A DNA stretch of 42,084 nucleotides from an uncultured Collinsella sp. (GTDB taxonomy: Bacteria; Actinomycetota; Coriobacteriia; Coriobacteriales; Coriobacteriaceae), in the NCBI GenBank assembly GCA_900543605.1, contig UQSK01000012.1, positions 1 through 42,084 on the forward strand. Direction: 5' to 3'. A program made the position numbers and the translations under genes. The notes under the pieces were generated by a model that did not search any database, had not been told where the DNA came from, and saw only the letters and a program-made list of their open reading frames with translations. The stretch's first letter is position 1. Each line of letters starts with the position of its first letter. Positions 25,279 through 33,017 of the stretch are shown piece by piece.

Positions 25279-27759
25279 CTATTCGCTGTCGTCCCCAACG
25301 TTTTCGCGGTCATTGGCAAGCATTGCCGCGCCGGCGACCGTTGTCGCCACGGCGGCAGCGGCGAGCCCGGCGGCGATGCCAGAGCCGTCGCCCGTGCCGG
25401 CGAGTTTTCCGCCCGAGCTCTTGCCCTTGTTGCCCTTGCCATTCTTGTCGGCGCTGTCCGTGTTGGCATCGTTGCCGTTGCCACCGCCGGTACCGTTGCC
25501 GGTGTCGCCCGCGTTGCCCGAAGTCGTCACAGTAAAGCTTGCGGCTCCGTCGGTGGCAAGCGTGTAGTTTTGCGCCGCGTCGCCCAAGAGACCGTTCACG
25601 CGCACCCAGTACGTCCCTGCGGCAAATGTTTCGCCCTCGGCCATTGCCGTGCCCGGAGCGCCGTTCGCGTCGTGCACAAACTCGAGCTGGGCCGTGCAGG
25701 CATCGGTTTCGAGCTTGCCCTCGAGCAGCGCCGTGATCTTGGCGCGCACGTCTTCGCCGACCTTAAGGCCTTCGAGTCCCTCAAAATGGGGCGTCAGCGC
25801 GCGTGGGTCGATATCGATGGGCACGGAGCCCCGCAGCTCCGTAACGGTCTCGTTGCCCAAGGCGTCGACATCCACATATTCGATGGCAAACGCATGGCCC
25901 GAAGCCGCCACGTTGAGTACGTTGCTGCTGTCGACGAGGCGGAAATGACCCTCGCCAACGGTCTTGCCGTCCTGGAGCGAGGCGTCGCTCAGCGAGTCGC
26001 CGTACGTCATGCGCATGCGGGTCGGGAGATAGCACGAAACGGTTTGCTTGTGCTGCGCATCGTTGTAATTGCGCTGGTAGATGCTCCGGGCCAGTGCCGC
26101 ATCAACAAAGTCGGATGCGATGATGCCAATGTGCTTGCGGCAGTCCGCCTTTGTGCTCTCAACTCCGGTATTGTTTATATACGAGCTCTTGTACAGGTGC
26201 TCGTTGACCACTCGCGCTGCGGTAAAAGGGTTGTTTTGCGTGCAGCTAGTGTAGTTGATAAACCAGCAGCGCTCCGTTGCCTGCACCGTTGTCCCGTCCG
26301 CGGCAGTGATATCTACGGTGCTGCGCTCGAACTCGGACGCTGCCTTCAGGGCCATATCGACCCAGTCGATCTTACTGGATCCCGTGCAGCTGTAATGGTC
26401 TTGGGCATATACCGCTGTGCTATAGGGCTCTTTGTCGCCCGTATTGCCCGCAGCCTCAAAGCCTTGCTCGTATTTCACGAGGCACATGGACTTTCCGGAA
26501 TGCGCCTTGATCTTGTCATCCCACTCGGTGAGGTCGAGGCCCCACGTGTGGCCGTCTACGCTGTCGCCGGCGAGTTTAAATCGACGCAGCAGGACGATCT
26601 TTCCGCGCACCTCGTTCAGTGTGGGGACATGGCTCGACGTATAGAACAGATCGGAGTTATTGCCCATAACATTGGCAAAAGCCGTCGTAACACTTTCGTC
26701 GGTAGCCTCGTCGTTGCCTCGTGACACCAGCATGATGAGCGCTTCTGACGGGTGTTCGTTCAAAAATGTTTTGAAGTAACCGATGACATCGGAGAGATGT
26801 ATAAAGCCCCCGTCTTTTTTGAGCAGGTAGCATATTCCATGGTCGATGCCGGGGTCGCCGTTCTCGTTGTTCTTTCCAAGTCGGATATCAAATTAGCGAA
26901 TGCCTTCGAGCAGCTGCGTGGGGATGTAATCCTGCTGGCACTTTGCAAGCGAGGTTTGGGGCTCGGTGTCGTTGTCGACGCTGCAGGTGCTTGAATCATG
27001 CGTGCCCGGGATGCTCAGCTCGTCGAGGTATTTGTTGCCGTCGACGTATTTCATCCAGCATGGTCCGTCGACGTAGCTGCTATACGTGATCCAGTCGATA
27101 CTTCTAACCGTGGTATTGATCTCGCCCTTGTCGTAACCGACAAGTTCGAGCTCCCACGGAATGCTCTTCCTCTTGTGGCAGATCTTGTTGTTGTCTTGGT
27201 CTTTGCCGTCCTTTTCTATGGCCAGGTAATTAATGTCTTTTTTCTCGTTTGTGCGGTCTCGGATGATGTAGGTTCCGTTTGACTGGCGGTCGAACGCAAA
27301 AGAGCGGCTGGCCTTGCCGTCATGCTCGCCACTCCATACGTGGATGACCTTTCCATCTTTGTCCGAGTCGCCATCGACCGACCAAATGCTGTAGCCCGTC
27401 TTCTTGTGCTCTTCGAAATTGAGCAGGGTGCGGATGGCATACCAATTTCTATTATCTGTATCGGTCTCTACGTGCTCAAGGATGAGCTTGCTGGACGTGC
27501 CGTCATTAAACAGGTGGCAGACGTTGCCGATGACGTTGCCGTCTTCGTTGACGCTCGCGGTGCGAAAATAGCCCGCGGGGCGAAGGCGAATGACGAACTT
27601 GTCGAGGGTGGCCGCCGATGTGGGTGCGTCTTCTGCAAATGCCGCGCGCATGGGAAGGCCCAATCCCGCGGTTTCGGGCAGGCTTACAAATGGCGACAAT
27701 GCTGCGAGTCCTAGGCCCAACGTGAATGCTCGACGGCTGATGGCGTGGTGTTCGGTCAT
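25279..27759 (-). pseudogene. Tat-exported PI-PLC-like surface protein, in-frame TAA
   Basis: One reading frame of 826 codons interrupted at codon 289 (TAA, 26893-26895). Reading through restores the family motif LLEGIR-[stop]-FDIRLG, where PI-PLC-X proteins have Tyr or Phe, so this looks like a point nonsense change. Order: Tat signal with SRRAFTLGLGLAALS; a ricin/beta-trefoil-like region (about 50-205, IHVWSGEHDGKASRSFAF); the PI-PLC X domain with catalytic His254 (SIPGTHDSS) and probable second His307 (GIDHGICY), then GKIVLLRRF and WGLDLTEW; a beta-rich region; a Gly/Asn/Lys linker; LAGTG (786-790); a hydrophobic segment and an acidic tail. LAxTG is the class E sortase signal of high-GC Gram-positives. 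GGAGAAG precedes the ATG; a possible TATAGT -10 lies at 27803-27808. If the stop is real, only the lectin part and half of the active site are made. Confidence 0.88.
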
Positions 27760-27965
27760 AACTTCTCCATTCGCAGAGTGCGGTTATGCGATAGTTTTGG
27801 TCACTATACTGCCCAGATGTTTAAAGATGCTGGTTTAATTGTCTGCGCGGCGCAATAAATCGGTGGGCGGACGTGTTGGGGTGTTTGTCGTTTTCGTACT
27901 GTTGCCACATTTGGGGCGGTTCCGGCGTCCGGCATCCTCGCGTTCGTCGGCTACCGGCATAAGAG

Positions 27966-27993
27966 AGGGAGGGCCGGTTTACCGGCCCTCCCT
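27966..27993 (-). terminator. terminator after the lipoprotein gene
   Basis: Perfect 12-bp stem AGGGAGGGCCGG (27966-27977) with CCGGCCCTCCCT (27982-27993) and a 4-base loop. On the minus strand CTCTCTTATG follows, a weak T-rich tail. It lies about 70 bases beyond the lipoprotein stop. The rest of the 305-base gap holds only the promoter area of the PLC-like gene. Confidence 0.7.
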
Positions 27994-28064
27994 GGGTACG
28001 AAGCGCTGGGGTACCGTCGCTTGTTTGCACTGCGACCGTGTTTCCCGTTGCGCTCGCGAGTCGC

Positions 28065-28664
28065 TTAGCGCTTGATCTCGATATCGTCGAGCTTAACGTC
28101 CATGGCTTCGGTCTTGGCCTTGGCGACGTCATCGGCAAATTCCAGAGACTTCATCATGGTCTCGACGGCGTCCTTGTGCTCCTCGACGTTGTCGATGCGC
28201 ACATACACGCTGCCGCCGTCAACGTCGGTGAAGTACTCGGTCGTCACGCCGCCCGAGTGCGTAAAGTAGGCGCTGCGCCAGGTCTTGCCGTTGTACTTAA
28301 CGGGATCGCTCTCGGTCCATCCGGAGTTGGCCTTCCACTTTGCCTCGTAGTTGAACAGTTCATCGGCGTTCTTGTCAGGATCTAAGACGGGGATGAAGCG
28401 GTCACTGGCATGCTCGCTCTCGGTGAACTTAAACTGGGCCCTGTCGGCGGTATCGCCTGCGACGTCCGTGATTTCGACGCCCTCGGGCACCTCGACTTTA
28501 AACCAAATGAAGTCAGTCCTCATATCCACGGCTGGCTTTTCCGCTCTACCGCCACCGCCACCGCCGCTGCCGGTAGCGCCGCCGCTGCCACCGCAACCCA
28601 CCAGGGCAACTGCGGCAAAGAGGCTTATGCAGAGGGTGAGAATCGCAAAGGCCTTCTTTTTCAT
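28065..28664 (-). CDS. lipoprotein of unknown function
   Basis: A 199-aa secreted lipoprotein. The signal peptide MKKKAFAILTLCISLFAAVALVGC ends in a lipobox (LVGC) with the lipidated Cys at 24. A Gly/Ser-rich tether follows (about 25-40). The mature domain (about 45-199) is mixed alpha/beta with WFKVEVPEGVEI, a YFTHSGGVTTEYFTDVDGG hairpin and a C-terminal helix (EEHKDAVETMMKSLEF). I do not recognise the family. A strong GAGGAGG precedes the ATG. It is transcribed toward the PLC-like gene but separated by a terminator. Confidence 0.85.
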   Translation of the reverse strand: MKKKAFAILTLCISLFAAVALVGCGGSGGATGSGGGGGGRAEKPAVDMRTDFIWFKVEVPEGVEITDVAGDTADRAQFKFTESEHASDRFIPVLDPDKNADELFNYEAKWKANSGWTESDPVKYNGKTWRSAYFTHSGGVTTEYFTDVDGGSVYVRIDNVEEHKDAVETMMKSLEFADDVAKAKTEAMDVKLDDIEIKR

Positions 28665-28735
28665 GGTCGTGTCCTCCTCGATTTGTAACCGCCCATGGAT
28701 TACCTGCCTTTACTGTACGCGCGAGCGGCTCGCTC

Positions 28736-28963
28736 GGGTGGGCCATGTGTCCCATTCTGAGGGCTGGAATTGCGCCGACAAGTGGCAATATGCGCGGGTC
28801 CAAAAGAGGGGAGGGCCGATGCTGTCGGCCCGCCCCGGGGTTGGGCGCTCGTTGTTTTAAAGGGGCGCGTGTACGCGGGCGTTGCCCCAACAGGTTCCTT
28901 GTTTATAGATATGCCCCAGTTTGTGACGTCCGGAAGTCCCGAAGGGTGGGCCATGTGTCCCAT
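28736..28963. repeat. pair of 20-bp direct repeats in a 460-bp gap
   Basis: GGGTGGGCCATGTGTCCCAT occurs at 28736-28755 and again, identical, at 28944-28963, 208 bases apart. Both copies lie in the non-coding gap between the lipoprotein gene and fchA, flanking the hairpin at 28808-28836. The interval has no convincing ORF on either strand. It could be the scar of an inserted element or two binding sites. Confidence 0.7.
28802..28836 (-). terminator. orphan terminator-like hairpin
   Basis: GGGG-a-GGGCCGA (28808-28819) pairs with TCGGCCC-g-CCCC (28825-28836), one internal mismatch and a 5-base loop. On the minus strand it is followed by CTCTTTTGG. No minus-strand gene is visible upstream of it, so its transcript is unknown. 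Confidence 0.55.
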
Positions 28964-29124
28964 GTTTGCGTTGGCATGGCCTATCGTGTGCCATAGAAAT
29001 CCGCGATGGCCAGGTGCGCTGACGCTCGAGTACTTATGGGCTAGACTTAGCACCATTATGTGATCGATGCGGTCGGTCGGTGGTTGCCACCCGACCGATG
29101 TATATGACTTGAAGGTGCGTGCGT

Positions 29125-29757
29125 ATGAGCCAAGAGATGATGGACAAGACCTGCCGCGGGTTTGCCGAGGCGCTTGCCGCGCGCGAGCCGGTTCCCGGCG
29201 GTGGCAGCGCGAGCGCCTTTGTGGGCGCGCTGGGTGCCTCGCTGTGCGGAATGGTTGCCCGCTACGGTGCGACCAATCCCGCGCTCGCTGATCGTGCGGA
29301 TGACCTGGCGCGCGCGTTTGCTCAGGCTGATGAGCTGTCCCAGGAGCTTGTCGAGTTGGTTGCCGAGGACGTTCGTGCCTACGGGCAGGTGTCCGCGGCG
29401 TACGGTATTCCGCGTGACGATCCGGCTCGAGCGACCGCGATTCAGGATGCGCTGCATGTGGCCGCTATGCCGCCGTATCGCATTATGGATGCCTGCGGGC
29501 GCGCACTGGCGCTGCTCGAGGACATGGCGGACAAGGGCTCGCGTCAGCTGCTGTCCGATGTGGCGTGCGGCGCCGTGTTCTGCCGTGCCGCTATGCAGGG
29601 CGCGAGCTTGACGCTCTTTGCGAACACCACGTCTATGAAGGATCGCGCTCGTGCTGAGGAGCTCGAGACGGCGTGTGATGAGTTGCTTGACACATGGTTG
29701 CCGCGCGCCGATGCGCTGGCGCGTCGCGCCTCCGACGCTGCAAGGAAGAGAGGATAG
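29125..29757 (+). CDS. fchA: FchA-type methenyl-THF cyclohydrolase / cyclodeaminase family
   Basis: All-helical 210-aa member of the formiminotransferase-cyclodeaminase C-terminal family. The signature PVPGGGSASAFVGALGASL near residues 22-40 is the folate-binding loop. Stand-alone members such as clostridial FchA hydrolyse 5,10-methenyl-THF to 10-formyl-THF; others act as formimino-THF cyclodeaminases. The adjacent folD, three bases downstream, has lost cyclohydrolase residues, which argues for the cyclohydrolase role here. No histidine-degradation gene is near. ATG 29125 follows GAAGGTG; a GTG at 29119 is less well placed. Confidence 0.85.
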   Translation: MSQEMMDKTCRGFAEALAAREPVPGGGSASAFVGALGASLCGMVARYGATNPALADRADDLARAFAQADELSQELVELVAEDVRAYGQVSAAYGIPRDDPARATAIQDALHVAAMPPYRIMDACGRALALLEDMADKGSRQLLSDVACGAVFCRAAMQGASLTLFANTTSMKDRARAEELETACDELLDTWLPRADALARRASDAARKRG

Positions 29758-29759
29758 CC

Positions 29760-30614
29760 ATGGCTGAACTGCTGAAGGGTGCTCCCGTTGCTCGCGCTTT
29801 GACCGAGGAGCTCGTTGCTCGCTGCGTTGCTTTGCGCGAACGCGGCGTTGTGCCGACGCTGGCCATTGTTCGTGTGGGCGAGCGCGAGGACGACCTGTCC
29901 TACGAGCGCGGTGCCCTCAAGCGCTGCGAGAAGGTAGGCATTGAGGCTCGCCGCATTTTGCTTCCTGCCGATGTTTCGCAGGATGAACTGCTGGCGGCTA
30001 TTAAGGACATCAATGCCAACCCCGCTGTTCATGGCTGCCTAGTGTTTCGCCCGCTGCCCGCCGGCCTTGACGAGAACGCCGTCGCCGCAGCGCTCGATCC
30101 CGCCAAGGACGTTGACTCCATGACGCCGGCTTCGCTGCTCACCACGCTTTCGGGGCGCGGCGAGGGCTTTGCTCCCTGCACGGCCGAGGCCGTGTTGGCG
30201 TTGCTGGACCATTACAGTGTTGAGCTGGATGGAGCTAAGGTTGCTGTGGTCGGGCGCTCGCTGGTGATCGGGCGTCCCGTTGCCGCCATGCTTACGGCGC
30301 GCAATGCCACAGTGACGACGTGCCATACGCATACACGCGATCTTGCTGCCGAGTGCCGTTCTGCCGATATCGTTGTTGCGGCCGTTGGACGCGCGAGCAC
30401 GATTGGCGCGGATGCCGTTCGCGAGGGCCAGACGATCATTGATGTTGGCATTAACTGGGACGAGGCCGCTGGCAAGCTGGTCGGGGACATCGATTTTGAT
30501 GCTGCGGAGCCGGTCGTTAACGCCATCACGCCCGTGCCGGGCGGCGTGGGGGCTGTGACCACCGCGATTCTCGCCAAACACGTGATCGAAGCGGCCGAGC
30601 GCGCATCGAAATAG
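29760..30614 (+). CDS. folD: FolD, probably methylene-THF dehydrogenase only
   Basis: 284-aa FolD-family enzyme. The NAD(P)-binding domain has VAVVGRSLVIGRPVAAML and VDVGIN-type IIDVGINW; the C-terminal signature is NAITPVPGGVGAVTTAIL. In canonical bifunctional FolD, a Lys four residues after a Tyr and a Gln in GILVQLPLP serve the cyclohydrolase reaction. By gap-free alignment to remembered E. coli FolD, these positions are Ala52 (SYERGALKRCE) and Phe96 (CLVFRPLP), while Tyr48 and the KDVD Asp119 remain. So it is predicted to keep dehydrogenase activity but lack cyclohydrolase, with FchA next door replacing it. AGAGAGGA precedes the ATG; the stop-start gap to fchA is two bases. Confidence 0.92.
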   Translation: MAELLKGAPVARALTEELVARCVALRERGVVPTLAIVRVGEREDDLSYERGALKRCEKVGIEARRILLPADVSQDELLAAIKDINANPAVHGCLVFRPLPAGLDENAVAAALDPAKDVDSMTPASLLTTLSGRGEGFAPCTAEAVLALLDHYSVELDGAKVAVVGRSLVIGRPVAAMLTARNATVTTCHTHTRDLAAECRSADIVVAAVGRASTIGADAVREGQTIIDVGINWDEAAGKLVGDIDFDAAEPVVNAITPVPGGVGAVTTAILAKHVIEAAERASK

Positions 30615-30651
30615 GCGTTTTGGGCTGTTTGAGGGGGTTAGCTATATACCA

Positions 30652-30883
30652 CGTGGTCAAACAATGCCAAATATGAGTACTGTTTCCAAGATAGTCACAT
30701 ATGTCTTACGTCTTTTTGGCTTCCTAACGGTATCCATTATCGTTAGGAAGCCTATTTTATTGAACTTATGGGGAATAACGTTGTCTTGCTTTTGGGCAAA
30801 TGGGGATTTTCGGCACTCGTTACAGGGAAATTTGCTGCCACTAAATTGGTGACAGTACTCATATTTGGCATTTTTTGACCACG
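30652..30883. mobile_element. 232-bp AT-rich inverted-repeat element (MITE-like)
   Basis: Terminal arms 30652-30683 and 30852-30883 are 32-base inverted repeats with one mismatch (CGTGGTCAAACAATGCCAAA... against its complement). Inside is a perfect 12-bp hairpin GGCTTCCTAACG/CGTTAGGAAGCC (30718-30729 and 30741-30752). The interior is clearly AT-richer than the surrounding genome and has no transposase. It takes up most of the 355-base gap between folD and the dipeptidase gene. No target-site duplication is obvious. A non-autonomous transposable element is the simplest reading. Confidence 0.7.
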
Positions 30884-30969
30884 GGGGCTGCCGAGGCCGT
30901 GGTTTCGCCCTTTCTGCTCCGAAGCGATACACTGTTGCCGTTTGATTTCTTCGCTCAAGGAGGATGCGC

Positions 30970-32493
30970 ATGCCGTGCACAACGATTCTGGTCGGTAAGA
31001 ACGCAAGCTACGACGGGTCGACCCTGGTCGCCCGCAACGAGGACTCGTCCAACGGGGTATTTGAGCCCAAGCGTATGCGCGTTGTGCATCCCGACGATCA
31101 GCCGCGCGTCTACACGAGCGTCCTGAGCCACCTGACCATTGAGCTGCCCGACAACCCCATGCGCTACACGAGCGTTCCCGACGTCATTCCCGGCCACGGC
31201 ATCTGGGCCGAGGCCGGTTTCAATGAGCTCAACGTTGGCATGTCCGCAACCGAGACGCTCACCACCAACGAGCGCGTCCGCGGCGCCGATCCGCTCGTGG
31301 ACTATGTACCCGCCAAGGGCAACGAGGGCGAGGACGGCTATGTGCCGGTGCAGCCTGGTGGCCTGGGCGAGGAGGACATGGTGACCCTGGTGCTGCCGTA
31401 TGCCAAGTCCGCCCGCGATGGCGTGCGTATCCTGGGCGAGCTGCTCGAGCGCTACGGCACCTACGAGAACAACGGCATCGCCTTGAGCGACGTGGACGAG
31501 ATCTGGTGGCTCGAGACCATCGGCGGCCACCACTGGATCGCCAAGCGCGTGCCTGACGACGCCTATGTGACCATGCCCAACCAGCTGGGTATCGACAGCT
31601 TTGACCTGGACGACGCCGAGGGCGACCAGGCCGACCACATGTGCTCCGCCGACCTGCGCTCCTGGATGGCCGAGTGGCATCTGGACCTGACGCTGGGCGT
31701 CGAGGGCGACGGCCCGGCTGCGGTCTTTAACCCGCGCGAGGCCTTTGGCTCGCACAGCGACAGCGACCACGTCTACAACACGCCGCGCGCCTGGTACATG
31801 CAGCGCTGCCTCAACCCCAGCGATGTGTGGGACGGTCCCGACGCCGACTACACGCCCGAGAGCGACGACATCCCCTGGAGCCGTGTGCCCGAGCGCAAGG
31901 TGACCATCGAGGACATTAAGTACGTGCTTTCGAGCCACTACCAGGGCACGGAGTACGACTGCTACGGCAGCAAGGGCACGCCCGCCACGCGCGGCGCCTA
32001 TCGCCCCATCGGCATCAATCGCAACAGCCAGCTCGCCGTGCTGCAACTGCGTCCCTATGCGCAGCCGGCCTACCGCGCCGTGCAGTGGATGGCGTTTGGC
32101 TCCAACTCGTTTAACGCGCTGGTTCCGCTGTACGCCAACGTCGAGACCATGCCCGAGTACTATGCCGACACGCAGGCTCGCGTGACGTCCGAAAACTTCT
32201 ACTGGGCCAACCGCCTGATCGGCGCCCTGGCTGACGTCCGTTTCCATGAGTGCGGTCGCGCGGTCGAGGATTATCAGGAGAAGGTCGGTGGCATGGGCCA
32301 CAAGCAGATCCATGACGTCGACGCTGCCGTAGCCGCTCTGCCCGAGGTCGAGGTGCCTGCCGAGCTTGTACGCGCCAACGAGGCCTTTGCCGAGCGTGTT
32401 CGCGTGGAGACCGATGCCCTGCTGGGCAAGGTGCTTTACACCACGAGCTGCGCCATGAAGAACTCTTTCGCGATGAACGACAACGTGAGGTAG
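30970..32493 (+). CDS. C69-family dipeptidase
   Basis: Ntn-hydrolase-fold dipeptidase related to lactobacillar PepD, 507 aa. The protein starts MPCTTILVGKNAS with the nucleophile Cys at residue 3; family members expose this Cys by trimming the few residues before it. GSTLVARNEDS is the conserved oxyanion/entry segment, and DEIWWLETIGGHHWIAKRVPDD a further family landmark. It probably trims short peptides in the cytosol; no signal peptide is present. Start at 30970 is six bases after AAGGAGG (30957-30963); the ATG at 30964 abuts the ribosome site and is not usable. Confidence 0.93.
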   Translation: MPCTTILVGKNASYDGSTLVARNEDSSNGVFEPKRMRVVHPDDQPRVYTSVLSHLTIELPDNPMRYTSVPDVIPGHGIWAEAGFNELNVGMSATETLTTNERVRGADPLVDYVPAKGNEGEDGYVPVQPGGLGEEDMVTLVLPYAKSARDGVRILGELLERYGTYENNGIALSDVDEIWWLETIGGHHWIAKRVPDDAYVTMPNQLGIDSFDLDDAEGDQADHMCSADLRSWMAEWHLDLTLGVEGDGPAAVFNPREAFGSHSDSDHVYNTPRAWYMQRCLNPSDVWDGPDADYTPESDDIPWSRVPERKVTIEDIKYVLSSHYQGTEYDCYGSKGTPATRGAYRPIGINRNSQLAVLQLRPYAQPAYRAVQWMAFGSNSFNALVPLYANVETMPEYYADTQARVTSENFYWANRLIGALADVRFHECGRAVEDYQEKVGGMGHKQIHDVDAAVAALPEVEVPAELVRANEAFAERVRVETDALLGKVLYTTSCAMKNSFAMNDNVR

Positions 32494-32592
32494 GGATTTC
32501 CCGTCGATCGAATAGCGCTAAAACGCTTTGTCGCTTTCACTCAATCTTGGGTACAAGAACGCCAATGCAGTTGTTTGTGATTGGAGACAACC

Positions 32593-33009
32593 ATGGTTAT
32601 GAAACTCGATCAGCTTGTTAACGGCGCCATCAACGTTGGCTTTGGCGCTGCCGCCGTTGCCGTCGAGGGCAGCAAGAAGGTTCTCGACGACCTCAGTACC
32701 AAGGGCGAGCAGGTGCGCAAGGACGCAGGCGCCCCCGATATCGCCCGCAGCGTGTCCGATATGTTCGAGCAGGCCGGTGGCACCATCTCCGACCTGACCG
32801 AGCGTCTGGGCATGCAGGGCGAGACCGCGGCCCAGCGCGTGCTTGACGAGCTCATCCTTGCCCGCGTCCGCGTCATGACCGCTCCCGAGCGCACTGCTTT
32901 CCTGGCCCATGTGCGCGACATCGTCGATTCGGTCGAGGACAACGTGACCTCGGTGCCCGTCGAGTCCGTTGAGCCCGACGATGCGAAGGATACCGAAGAG
33001 GCCGAGTAG
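32593..33009 (+). CDS. phasin-like coiled-coil protein
   Basis: 138-aa protein with an N-terminal Ala/Gly-rich helix (LVNGAINVGFGAAAVAVEG), a long predicted amphipathic/coiled-coil region (about 30-80) and an acidic C-terminus (DDAKDTEEAE). It resembles phasin-like or PHA-granule-associated small proteins often found beside UbiB/ABC1 kinases. No polyhydroxyalkanoate gene is visible, so a role on lipid surfaces with the UbiB partner is more likely than storage. ATG 32593 follows GGAGA at 32583-32587. The stop is eight bases from the ubiB start. Confidence 0.7.
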   Translation: MVMKLDQLVNGAINVGFGAAAVAVEGSKKVLDDLSTKGEQVRKDAGAPDIARSVSDMFEQAGGTISDLTERLGMQGETAAQRVLDELILARVRVMTAPERTAFLAHVRDIVDSVEDNVTSVPVESVEPDDAKDTEEAE

Positions 33010-33017
33010 CAGCGCAG

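Noticed and set aside
25258..26724. A 488-codon plus-strand frame opposite the PLC-like gene
   Set aside because: The minus strand has the PI-PLC motifs, Tat signal and anchor. This frame has none.
25279..26763. An independent gene starting at TTG 26763 for the C-terminal PLC part
   Set aside because: It would begin mid-domain without a ribosome site. The upstream residues in the same frame (FDIRLGKNN, IDHGICY) are PI-PLC sequence.
28700..29056. A 118-codon minus-strand frame with repeated GHMAHPS/GTHGPPE-like segments
   Set aside because: The apparent peptide repeat only reflects the 20-bp DNA direct repeat. No ribosome site or domain.
30657..30980. A minus-strand frame across the inverted-repeat element
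   Set aside because: It runs through both terminal repeats and the internal hairpin, has no recognisable domain, and begins inside the dipeptidase ribosome-site region.
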